In this document: positions 40,586 through 47,659 of the stretch, piece after piece
How positions within the stretch are numbered: the first letter of the stretch is position 1
Layout: every line of letters begins with the position of its first letter
Assembly (NCBI RefSeq): GCF_021696945.1
Contig: NZ_JACYHE010000044.1
Coordinates: 1-47,659 of the forward strand
Direction: 5' to 3'
Length of the DNA stretch: 47,659 bases
DNA from: Streptomyces sp. JJ36
GTDB lineage: Bacteria; Actinomycetota; Actinomycetes; Streptomycetales; Streptomycetaceae
Program-made: the position numbers and the translations under genes
The notes under the pieces: generated by a model
What the model was told of the DNA's origin: nothing
Database searches by the model: none
Seen by the model: only the letters and a program-made list of their open reading frames with translations

Positions 40586-40814
40586 GTGCACAACGTCAGC
40601 GAGGATGTGATCGCCCAGGAGGCGGCCCGGATCGGGAACGCGAAGCTGGACGAGGTTCATCAGCGTGCAGCAGGCGCACGGTGTGGTGCCGGCCAGTCAC
40701 ACCAGGAACCTGGAGAAGCTCTCCGACGACGTGAAGGAGCTCAAGGCCGGCGTAGCCGGGACGCAGACCGGTATCGCGGAGATCAGGGCGCTGCTGCAGG
40801 CCCGGCCGGCGTGA
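40586..40814 (+). pseudogene. Small coiled-coil protein gene with a frameshift
   Basis: From GTG 40586 (GGGGAG just upstream) the frame reads NVSEDVIAQEAARIGNAKLDE. About 40655 it must move one frame to continue QQAHGVVPASHTRNLEKLSD and DVKELKAGVAGTQTGIAEIR, ending LLQARPA at 40812-40814. Heptad spacing suggests a short coiled coil. No family is recognised. A hairpin follows directly. Confidence 0.6.
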
Positions 40815-40850
40815 CGGTCCGGGGCACAGGTGGTGCCCCGGGGCCGTCAC
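40811..40850. terminator. Hairpin between convergent genes
   Basis: GTGACGG...GGGGCAC (40811-40827) pairs with GTGCCCC...CCGTCAC (40833-40850), with one mismatch or bulge and a 5-base loop. It serves the coiled-coil remnant and possibly the leftward gene ending at 41038. Confidence 0.65.
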
Positions 40851-41037
40851 GGCCGGCGTAGCCGTGCAGCTGTTCACCAGGGGCGGGCGCCCCTGGTGGT
40901 CCCGCCCCACTGCTCTTTCCCGCTCCCGCCGGCTGAGAGCCCAAGGCGCTCCGCCGCTGCGGACCACCGTTGCGGCAGTTGTGGGAAGAGGCTCTGCGCT
41001 GCACAGCAGGTGCCGCCAGGGGCCGGGGCCTGGCGCT

Positions 41038-41979
41038 TCACCCACGTCGGTACCGGGCCGCCATCGTGTGGAACACCTTCTTCGGTTCCCAGCGGGTCTC
41101 GTCGAGCATCCGGACAACGCCGTAGGAGCCAAGATCCTGCTCCCCGGGCCTGCTGTAACCGGCGAAGGTGAACCAGAGCGCGGTGTCCACGCCTTCCTCC
41201 TCGAAGATGTCCAGCAGTTCGGTGAAGTAGCGCACCTGCTCTTCCTCGTCCGGTACCGCGCCATGCGGCACCTGCCAGGCCATGCCGCCGCGCTCTCCCG
41301 CGCCCCGGTATGCACAGGTTCCGTACTCGGTCACCGCGACGGGCTTGCCGTGGGCGAGATGCCCACGCAACTCGTCCCGGAAGCCGCCGGCGTTGTAGGC
41401 GGCCCGGTAGGCATCGATGCCGACGAGGTCGAATGGACGCCAGTCGACGAACTCCCAGGGACCGGAGGCGTACGTGATGCGCCCGCCGAAGTGCGTGCGG
41501 ACGGTCACGGCGACCTGGGCGAGGAAGTCGTTGAGGCGCCCCTGAACCGGACCGAGGGAGGACCACCATTCCCTGTCGGCGGCAGCCATGGCCCGCAGGC
41601 GGTCGCCGTAGGTCCCGCCCGGGAGGAAACCGCCACAGAACGCGCTGATCTCGCAGCCGGCAACGAACACCACCTCGGCGCCGGCCTCCCGTACGGCATC
41701 GGCCCGACGGGCGCAGTCGGCGAAGAACGGGAGCAACCCACCGGCAGGAAGATCCACGGGAAACGGGGCGAACCAGACCTCAAGGCCAACGGCCGCAGCG
41801 TGCCGCGCCGCGATACTCAACCGCTCAGGCTCGCGCCCGGAGACACGAACGGCGTCACAGCCCAGATCCCCGGAAAGCACCGCCATGTCGCGCTGGACCA
41901 TCTCAGGGAGGAAGCTCTTGCGGGAGAGTTCCTCTCCGGGAAGGAACCCCGTGTCGTAGTTGATACCCCGTGCACGCAC
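41038..41979 (-). CDS. TIM-barrel glycoside hydrolase-like protein
   Basis: 313 aa. It follows a conserved Streptomyces family often labelled 'abortive infection protein': MRARGINYDTGFLPG, CDAVRVSGREPERLS, VGLEVWFAPFPVDLP, VFVAGCEISAFCGGF, FDLVGIDAYRAAYN, VAVTEYGTCAYRGAG and DTALWFTFAGY. The Glu residues in GCEIS and VTEYG sit where barrel-type glycosidases carry acid/base and nucleophile, so a hydrolase fold is likely. The phage-defence label is not supported by anything visible here. GTG 41979 has GAAGGG 8 bases upstream and follows the stop of a small gene by one base. Confidence 0.78.
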   Translation of the reverse strand: MRARGINYDTGFLPGEELSRKSFLPEMVQRDMAVLSGDLGCDAVRVSGREPERLSIAARHAAAVGLEVWFAPFPVDLPAGGLLPFFADCARRADAVREAGAEVVFVAGCEISAFCGGFLPGGTYGDRLRAMAAADREWWSSLGPVQGRLNDFLAQVAVTVRTHFGGRITYASGPWEFVDWRPFDLVGIDAYRAAYNAGGFRDELRGHLAHGKPVAVTEYGTCAYRGAGERGGMAWQVPHGAVPDEEEQVRYFTELLDIFEEEGVDTALWFTFAGYSRPGEQDLGSYGVVRMLDETRWEPKKVFHTMAARYRRG

Positions 41980-41980
41980 G

Positions 41981-42248
41981 TCAGTGTCCCTTCACCTCAC
42001 CATTGCCGTGTTCCAGCAAGTCAAAGACGTGGTCGGTGTCCTTGGCCAGAGGGAAACGGCTACCGAAGGTGCCGGCGATTCTGGAAGACCCAGGAACGTA
42101 CCTGACAGACGCCTCGCTCTCCAGGTCGTACCGGACGAAGCAGACCGGTCCGGCGGAGGAGCCGGGGCGGATCTCGCAAGGGCGGATCAGACGGACGACG
42201 GCGTTGCGGACGGCGTAAGGCCCTGGTCAACGCCGGCGAGATGGACAT
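41981..42248 (-). pseudogene. Small conserved-looking gene just upstream of the hydrolase, frameshifted near its start
   Basis: Reading leftward, a convincing protein frame runs AVVRLIRPCEIRPGSSAGPV, CFVRYDLESEASVRYVPG, FGSRFPLAKDTDHVFDLLEH to a TGA at 41981-41983, one base before the hydrolase start. No ATG, GTG or TTG exists at its left end; a stop precedes it. A start codon with matching sense (MSISPALTRA) occurs in the next frame at 42248, and dropping one T near 42218 would join them. Function unknown; position suggests a former two-gene operon. Confidence 0.55.
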
Positions 42249-42876
42249 CGCCCACACCGACGAAGCCCGGCTGACCACCCCGGGCCCAGCGCGCCGCCCG
42301 TCGTGGCCGGGCTGCTCTCCCGCTGAACCAGCACCCCGCCCCGGCACCCCGCCCCTGCACCTGGACGCCTCAAGGCGGAGCGCGGCAGCTGGCCGCAGCC
42401 CCCTGCTCTCACCCCCGCACACGAAGGTGCACCATCGCCTGCGGCCGGTCACCGCCGGGCCCCCATCACCGCCTCTCACCTCTCCCACCCCCCTCCATGG
42501 ACGAGAGCGGGCCGCACCTGCAGCGGTCACCTGACCCGCCACGCCCCGCCGGGACCGGGCCGGTGCCCGCCGCCGCTCCTGCCCGAGCCCAGCGACCGCC
42601 CGCCCCGCCTTCTGGCTGCTCAGGAACACCCCCAGACCGGACGTCCCCCATGTGACAAACCGAGAGCCATCGCCTTGGGGGAGTGCGGTGCCGGCCTGGT
42701 GATCCAGCGATCACTGGCCGATTCCGCCCCGGGGCGTCCCCCGCCCAGGCCTTCGCGGCCCGCCTCGGCAGGCCGGTGAGCGCAGCGGCGCCGCGCAGCC
42801 GGCGACCGTGTCCGCCCGGTTGGGCGCCCCTCCCAGGACGCGGGCTGACCACCCCATGTGCCGGAGGTGGCCGCCG
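42249..42876. other. Gene-free stretch
   Basis: 628 bases, no supported gene on either strand. Open frames are Pro/Arg/Gly-rich without ribosome binding sites or family features. Confidence 0.45.
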
Positions 42877-42960
42877 TCAGGACGCGCTGTACGCCACCCG
42901 CAGCAGCACCAGTTCCCGCTGGTGCTCCGGCAGGTGCCCCAGGGCCCCGCCGACAGGGGC
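42877..42960 (-). pseudogene. Relic resembling sigma-70 region 4
   Basis: The leftward frame reads GALGHLPEHQRELVLLRVAY then SAS and a stop. LPEHQRELVLLRVAY is the characteristic first helix of sigma-70 region 4 (LP..QRE.+.LR). Nothing before or after it completes a sigma factor, so it is a short leftover at most. It partly overlaps the end of no intact gene. Confidence 0.4.
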
Positions 42961-42982
42961 TTGGGGCCTCCCTCCGGGCGGC

Positions 42983-43405
42983 CTACGCCGGTGCAGGGCC
43001 GCGGTAGGTGCCGAAGGTCCACAGGTTGCCCTCCGGATCCCGCACCGTGCACACATACGCCGTGGCACCCGACCCGAACCGGGCCTCATGCGGCGGTTCG
43101 AGAACGTCACCACCCGCGTCGACCACTCGCCGGTGCACCGCGTCCACCTTGTCGCTCACCACGTAGACCGCGCTGGTCCCCGCCCGCATCCCCCCGTGCA
43201 CACCGTCCGTGTGCCGGGTCGAACCGAACACCAGCGCACCACCGCCAGGCCAGCGCAGCTCGGCGTGCCCGATCCCGCCATGCTCATCCGGCGCGGCGAC
43301 CACCTCCGCGAAGCCCAGCACGTCCACCAGAAAGCGCAGCGCCGCCCTGGTGTCGTCGTAGTGCAGGACCGGCCATACCGAGGACACAGCGGCGTCGGGT
43401 GACAT
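42983..43405 (-). CDS. VOC/glyoxalase-family protein
   Basis: 140 aa, normal length. WPVLHYDDTRAALRFLVDVL, LVFGSTRHTDG, SAVYVVSDKVDAVHRRVVDA and CTVRDPEGNLWTFGTY give the paired beta-alpha-beta-beta-beta modules of the vicinal oxygen chelate fold, as in bleomycin-resistance-like and PhnB-like proteins. Its ligand is not deducible. The ATG at 43405 is chosen from the domain start; a TACGAT hexamer 7-12 bases upstream and no ribosome binding site suggest a leaderless message. The open frame extends far upstream, but that part has no family features. Confidence 0.85.
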   Translation of the reverse strand: MSPDAAVSSVWPVLHYDDTRAALRFLVDVLGFAEVVAAPDEHGGIGHAELRWPGGGALVFGSTRHTDGVHGGMRAGTSAVYVVSDKVDAVHRRVVDAGGDVLEPPHEARFGSGATAYVCTVRDPEGNLWTFGTYRGPAPA

Positions 43406-44034
43406 GCCGCTGATCGTAGGCCCGTAAGCCGCAGCGCCCCAACAGCCCCAAGGCCCCCGGCCGCCACCTGACAGGCCTCCCCCGCTGCCCCTCCGCCCGG
43501 GCGAGTCCGAGGCCGTGCTAGCGCCTCCCGTCGCCTTCGGCGACAGCCTGGCTCGCCTGAGGATGCCGGCACTCAGGTCGTGAGCGACCTCGCGCAGGCT
43601 TTCCGTGCTCGCGGCCGGTGGGATCTCAGCGGTGGACGCGAGGAAGCGCGGCGGGCGGCGAGCGTAGTCGGGGACAGCGGCGTGGCCGTAGCCGTCGGTG
43701 ACCGCAGTGAAGTGAGGCTTCCCTGGTGGACGAACGACTATCGTGGTCACACCGAGGGCGCTGTCCGCTAGGAGCGATCGGCGCAGTTCGCTGGCCAGCC
43801 CGACGGCGTCGCAGGCCGCTGGTGCGAGGACGTCGCTGCGAACGGCGGGATCTTGACGTCCTCGCGCCGCCCGAAGGCTCGCCAGGAAAGGTTCGTGGCG
43901 AGGACGGCTGGTACCGCCGCCCCGGACCAAAACTCTGTGCGTTGACGCCCTTCCCACCTTCCAATGGCTGAAGACATTCTGGCTCGTTGAACCGCGTACA
44001 TCCCCCCGATGTGAACAGCGGAGCCCTGGCTCTT
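43406..44034. other. Stretch without an assignable gene
   Basis: 629 bases. GC content is lower than in the left half. A leftward frame (VTTIVVRPPGKPHFTAVTDG, around 43700) reads smoothly but belongs to no family I know and has no good start. Confidence 0.4.
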
Positions 44035-44575
44035 CACCGGGGCCCCGCACCGCAACCACCCGGCGCCCCTCCACCCCGAGCCCGTCCAGGACGCCCTGCT
44101 GCTCCTCGGTCAAGCCCGAACGCCTGGAACGCACGAGATCCAGACGCCCAGCCGAACATCGTGCTCCTGGCCTTCGTACTCGACCCGGTCTGTGCGGGCC
44201 CTGGGCGGCCTCGCCCGGCCGGTACGTTCGCGGCACTGGCGCAGCGCCGCGATGGCGCGGTCGAACGCCGCCGCCCGCGCACCACCAGGGACTGCTCCGC
44301 GACTCTGTGCGGCCTCATGTGGCCTTGGCGCAGGACGTACACCCCAACCGCTCAGCCGCTCCTGCTGCGCTGCTGTGAGCTCGCTCCAGCGTTCTCCCTG
44401 GCGCTGGAGCCAGCGACCGATGTCTTCGCCGTCGACCCTCACTCCCGGCTGCAGCTCTCCAATGCCGCCGCGCCCACGAGGAAGACCCGCCCCCTGATGT
44501 AGGCGCGTTGCCTGTCCAGAACCCAGGGCACGTTGCAGTCCGGGTCGGTGCCGGCCAGCCGCGCCGCGCGCGGCC
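44035..44575 (-). pseudogene. Decayed helicase-associated (HA) domain of a second telomeric helicase
   Basis: Reading leftward from ~44565, pieces of the C-terminal HA module of Streptomyces helicases appear in order but in different frames: LAGTDPDCNVPWVLDRQRAY, then GVRVDGEDIGRWLQRQGERW with SELTAAQQERLSGWGV, then AFDRAIAALRQCRE, VRLGVWI and finally RSRRSGLTEEQQGVLDGLGV. The intact helicase next door ends naturally (ALAELGLDWAR), so this is not its lost tail but a remnant of a related gene. At least two frame changes and one stop separate the pieces. Confidence 0.75.
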
Positions 44576-44610
44576 ACCCGCCCCGGGTTCATGGGCGTCA
44601 GACGGGGAAC

Positions 44611-47217
44611 TCATCGTGCCCAGTCGAGTCCGAGTTCGGCGAGGGCTTGACGTCGGGCGGGGGTGAGCCGGGCACGGCGTGCCTTCTGGTTACTCAGGAA
44701 CACCCCCGGCCGGACGGTCACCGGTGTGCCGTCGGTTCCGGCGGGATGCAACATCTCCTCGTGCCCGCGGGGGACGGTCAGGTGCCCCTCGCGGGCGAGG
44801 TACTGCTTGCATGCTGCGAGGCCGCGTTCGAAGGCGTCCAGGCCCTCCAGGCCGGGGACGGGGGCCGGCTGCTTCCCGCGCTGCGTGCCGGTCCCGGTCT
44901 CCTCCGGAACTTGGATGCCGAGTTGTTCCAGCAGCTGGCGCTGTCCGGCTGCGAGCTGCGCCCACCCGACGGGGGTGGTCTGCCGGTGGAGCCAGGTGCC
45001 GACGTCGGTCCCGTGCACCCTCACCCCGGGCGGAACCTCCGGCACACCCTCCTCCTCCTGGAGGAGGTAGGCGAGGGCCGCGTAACGGCGCTGCCAGGAG
45101 ACGGGCCATGCCGGGTTCCAGTAGGGGTCGATTTCGCGCAGTGCGGAATCCCTCTTCTCTGTCACGGCCATGACGCCTTTCCGGAGATTCTCCAGCCATT
45201 GCCCGACCGGGAATCCGTCGACCACGGCATCGCGCGGGGCCGCCAGGGTGCTGAATTCCTCGAAATACGCGCGGGCTGCGGTGAGACCGTTGGTAAAGCG
45301 TGCGTCGGCGACATCCCAGATCATGCCGAGTTCGTCCAGGAGCTGGTAGCGGTGCGGGCGCAGTGCCCCGCCGGCCAGGGCGCGCCGCTGCTCGCTGACC
45401 CACTGCCCGACCGGATACCCCTCGCGCTCGTCCAGGTCGACGGCGGCGCCGGTGGGCACGTTGGCGTCGCCATGCTGGTCGACCCACTGGCGCAGGGCTT
45501 CGTAGCCGGTGAGCCAGACCTCGCTGTCGGGCTGGATCACGCGGGTGCGCAGCCAGCGCGCGATGGCGGCCGGGTCGCGTGGCTGGGAGAACCGCAACAG
45601 CGGAACCCCCGTCACCGACTCTTCCCGCTCCTCCCGCTCCTGTTCGTCCTGCTGCTCCTGGTCGTGCTCTTGGTCGCGGTCGTCGGTCCTGCCGTCCTTC
45701 GTGTGGCCGGCCGCGGTGGGCTCCGGTGTGCCGGGGTCGAGCTCGAGGACGTTGCTCGGTTCCCCCGACGCGGTGGTGGTGGCGAGCATGAGCCGCTGGA
45801 CGATCCGCTCGTCGTGGGCCCGCAGGCCTTGGAGAACCTGGACCAGCGGCCGGTAGGCGCCGGAGGTCATCATGGCGTCGGGCCGTTCTCCGGGGGCGAG
45901 GTAGACGGGAACGATGATGCGGGCGACCTTCCCCTCACCGGGCTCCTGGCGCAGGGCGCGGCCGAGGATCTGCACGATCTGCACCGGCGAGGAACGGGCA
46001 TCAGCCAGGACGACACCGTCGACCCCGGCCTGTCCGCGAATGTCGACGCCTTCGGCGAGGACCTGACACGAGGCCAGGATCTGCGCGTCGGCGACCCACC
46101 CGTCTTCGGTAATGCCGCCCGCGAAGCGTCCCAGCACCTCCCGCCGATGCGTGGCGGGGTGCTCCCCGGAGAGCCAGTCGGCGCCGACCCGGGCCGGATA
46201 CCGGGCCGAATCACCGGAGTGAAGCTCGGCGGCCGTGCCAGGCAGGGAACGGGCCATCGCCATCGCGGCCAGAGTCGTGGAGTGGAATGTCAGCAGGGAC
46301 CGGCCGCTGACGCCGTCCAGGTGCGTGAGCAGCGCGGCCTGCAGCGCAGCCAGACGCCTCCCCTGCGCCTCCTCCACGCCCTCCACGTCCTCGTCCGGGC
46401 CCGGCGCCTGAGGATCCGTGATCTCCAGCACATCGATCTCCCACCGCGCCAGCAGCCCCCGCTCCACGGCCTCCATCAACCCCAGTTCGAACAGCACCCG
46501 CCCGTACAGCGCCTCGTCGTCCATCGACGCCACCAACCGACCCTCACCGCCGCTCGCCGGCGGGGCCTCCCACAACCGCGGCGTCGCCGTCATGAACAAC
46601 CTGCGCACCGCCGGCACCCGCCCCTGACACAGCGCCGCCGCCCACGACTTCCCCAGATCACCCGACGTACGGTGCGCCTCGTCCACGATCAGGAGGTCGA
46701 AAACCGGCAGAGACGGGCCTGAGAAGCCCTCACCACGCACGGCACGCTCCAGCACCCCACGCCGCGCCGCAGCGTCCTCCCCAGCCTCTTCCCGGGCACT
46801 CTGCGGCACCAGGGAGGCGTACGTCGCCAGCACCACCACGGGCCCGCACCCGGCTGCCCAACGCGCCAGCTGCGCCGGGTCAGTGGTGCACTGCACGTCC
46901 AGCGCTTCCAGCAGCGGATCGTCCTCAAGGGAGCACACGGCGGCCATCCGGCCTCGGTGCCCGGCACGCCGCCACGCCTCCGCCGTCTGCGCCAGCAGAT
47001 CCAGCGTCGGCACTAGCACGCCGCACCGGCCGTGCGGCACGAGCTGGTGCGCGGCGGCCGCGGCCGTGATGGTCTTGCCGGTGCCGGTTGCCATCACCAC
47101 TGTGCCCCGCGCCTCCCCGTCGCCCACGTCGGAAAGCCCGCGCAGAATTGCCGCCACAGCCTCTTTCTGATGCGGCCGGAGGATGAATGACCCGGCGGAA
47201 TCAGTGCCGTTGTTCAC
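44611..47217 (-). CDS. Telomere-proximal superfamily 2 helicase with C-terminal HA repeats (TtrA-like)
   Basis: 868 aa. N-terminal helicase core: LRPHQKEAV, Walker A VMATGTGKTITAA (about 43-50), Walker B/DEAH in LLIVDEAHRTSGDLG, MTATPRLW, and motif VI in VQILGRALRQEPG. A highly charged D/E/Q/R linker follows at ~residue 510. The C-terminal third has helicase-associated repeats (AIARWLRTRV, YPVGQWVSEQRR, FPVGQWLENLRKG, VGTWLHRQTTP, FLSNQKARRARLT). Helicases of this kind are the outermost genes of many Streptomyces chromosomes and linear plasmids and are implicated in conjugal transfer of ends. GTG 47217 is chosen because AAAGGAG lies 9 bases upstream; a TTG 23 codons earlier has no such site. 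It reads away from the end. Confidence 0.9.
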   Translation of the reverse strand: MNNGTDSAGSFILRPHQKEAVAAILRGLSDVGDGEARGTVVMATGTGKTITAAAAAHQLVPHGRCGVLVPTLDLLAQTAEAWRRAGHRGRMAAVCSLEDDPLLEALDVQCTTDPAQLARWAAGCGPVVVLATYASLVPQSAREEAGEDAAARRGVLERAVRGEGFSGPSLPVFDLLIVDEAHRTSGDLGKSWAAALCQGRVPAVRRLFMTATPRLWEAPPASGGEGRLVASMDDEALYGRVLFELGLMEAVERGLLARWEIDVLEITDPQAPGPDEDVEGVEEAQGRRLAALQAALLTHLDGVSGRSLLTFHSTTLAAMAMARSLPGTAAELHSGDSARYPARVGADWLSGEHPATHRREVLGRFAGGITEDGWVADAQILASCQVLAEGVDIRGQAGVDGVVLADARSSPVQIVQILGRALRQEPGEGKVARIIVPVYLAPGERPDAMMTSGAYRPLVQVLQGLRAHDERIVQRLMLATTTASGEPSNVLELDPGTPEPTAAGHTKDGRTDDRDQEHDQEQQDEQEREEREESVTGVPLLRFSQPRDPAAIARWLRTRVIQPDSEVWLTGYEALRQWVDQHGDANVPTGAAVDLDEREGYPVGQWVSEQRRALAGGALRPHRYQLLDELGMIWDVADARFTNGLTAARAYFEEFSTLAAPRDAVVDGFPVGQWLENLRKGVMAVTEKRDSALREIDPYWNPAWPVSWQRRYAALAYLLQEEEGVPEVPPGVRVHGTDVGTWLHRQTTPVGWAQLAAGQRQLLEQLGIQVPEETGTGTQRGKQPAPVPGLEGLDAFERGLAACKQYLAREGHLTVPRGHEEMLHPAGTDGTPVTVRPGVFLSNQKARRARLTPARRQALAELGLDWAR

Positions 47218-47521
47218 CGCGTGATTCTCCTTTACGAGCGGGGTCGTCTTGGGTGGCCGTCGAGGGGTGCCTACGAGGTTTCCCAAAGTCTACCCGTGAT
47301 GCATCAACCCCCCGGGGGACACAATTACTGGTCAGATTGGCCCTCCGCCTCCCACCTGTCAACCCGTCAAGAGGGGGGCGGACAATATGTTTCCTCAAGC
47401 TCACTTCACGGTGACTGACTCCGGTCGTCACCCCCACTCCTAGCCCGCCCGTTTGCACCTTAGCAGCCCACTACCGCAGTTTGCCGACGTGTTTTCAGCC
47501 ACCCCCCTGGGGCCGGGCTTT
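47218..47521. other. Region between helicase and terminal hairpins
   Basis: 304 bases, less GC-rich than the rest. No gene. It must hold the helicase promoter: on the minus strand TTGACA (47357-47362) is preceded 8 bases earlier by TTGACG (47365-47370), but no convincing -10 follows at the right distance. Confidence 0.45.
47227..47233 (-). promoter_or_regulatory. Ribosome binding site deciding the helicase start
   Basis: AAAGGAG on the minus strand, 9 bases before GTG 47217. Confidence 0.8.
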
Positions 47522-47659
47522 GTGAATTGCGGAGCAATTCACGCGCAATTCGCGGAGCGAATTGCAGGCAATCCCGAAGGGATTGCTCAAAAACATTGCG
47601 GAGCAATGTTTTTGACGCCGCGTAGCGGCGTGCGTCGTTCCTGCGGAGCAGGACGCGCG
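47522..47659. repeat. Telomere-like array of six hairpins at the right end
   Basis: Six consecutive perfect inverted repeats, each with a 3-base loop flanked by C and G: 47522-47542 (arms 9, loop GGA), 47545-47565 (9, GGA), 47568-47586 (8, GAA), 47587-47615 (13, GGA), 47615-47631 (7, GTA), 47639-47653 (6, GGA). On the plus strand, which would be the 3'-ending strand, every loop fits C-GNA-G, the very stable triloop described for Streptomyces telomere 3' overhangs. ATTGC/GCAAT is shared by four of the stems. The terminal bases do not match the archetypal CCCGCGGAGCGGG end, so this would be a non-archetypal telomere. Confidence 0.85.

Noticed and set aside
42983..44236. 417-aa protein ending in the VOC domain
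   Set aside because: Only the last 140 residues have family features; the upstream part crosses the helicase relic.
44611..47286. TTG start giving 891 aa for the helicase
   Set aside because: No ribosome binding site; the GTG at 47217 has AAAGGAG at 9 bases and starts at the usual place before LRPHQKEAV.
1..47659. tRNA, rRNA, riboswitches, insertion sequences with terminal repeats
   Set aside because: None could be recognised by reading; no transposase domain is evident in any frame.

Overview
The window is a very GC-rich stretch of actinobacterial DNA, almost certainly Streptomyces or a close relative. The signs are the codon bias, a SARP-type regulator with NB-ARC and TPR domains, a DasR-type operator in front of a chitin-active lytic monooxygenase, a class-E-sortase type LAxTG surface protein, and a telomere-like right end. 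The last 138 bases hold six tandem hairpins, each closed by a C-GNA-G triloop. A long helicase with C-terminal helicase-associated repeats lies immediately inside them. I read this as the end of a linear chromosome arm (or, less likely, a large linear plasmid).

Layout. (1) 1-1300: tail of a LysM protein and a MarR-GNAT fusion with its own operator. (2) 1375-17488: a compact biosynthetic island without PKS or NRPS genes. Two leftward units, cysE-like/cysK-like/cupin/EamA exporter (12174 to 8703) and bicupin/asnB-like/prpF-like/ACAD-like/dihydroorotase-like/flavin reductase (8422 to 1375), are separated by a 20-bp perfect hairpin. A divergent unit carries a 4-OT tautomerase, a degenerate ATP-grasp protein and a 54-aa secreted peptide. 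A SARP regulator closes the island. (3) 18051-28075: accessory metabolism, including a class A beta-lactamase, an AA10 chitin monooxygenase, a flavin/F420-fold protein, an aldehyde dehydrogenase, a deazaflavin nitroreductase, a LAETG protein, a PAT-type acetyltransferase, a STAS protein, and a TetR/dehydrogenase divergon. (4) 28072-47217: a subtelomeric zone where intact genes alternate with clearly broken ones. The broken genes include a methyltransferase, an AhpD-like protein, a secreted I36-like protein, a coiled-coil protein, a small conserved protein and a second helicase-associated domain. Non-coding or unreadable stretches lie between them. (5) 47522-47659: terminal hairpins.

How the island may work (inference). 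The CysE-like enzyme would make O-acetyl-L-serine, and the CysK-like enzyme would substitute its beta carbon with an S or N nucleophile. The ACAD-like protein lacks the usual catalytic Glu and sits in an operon with a flavin reductase, so it looks like the oxygenase of a two-component flavin monooxygenase. A cyclic-amide hydrolase (dihydroorotase family), a PrpF-type isomerase, a tautomerase and a glutamine-dependent amidotransferase would further tailor a small amino-acid-like molecule. The EamA protein would export it, and the SARP would switch the genes on. I do not recognise this gene set as any characterised cluster.

Regulatory sites that can be read directly include a 10+10 bp MarR palindrome over the start of its own gene, a TetR palindrome between -35 and -10 of the divergent gene, and a DasR box over the -10 of the chitin monooxygenase promoter. 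A matched pair of ECF41-type promoters (TGTCAC...CGTC) drives the divergent doxX and ahpD-like genes.
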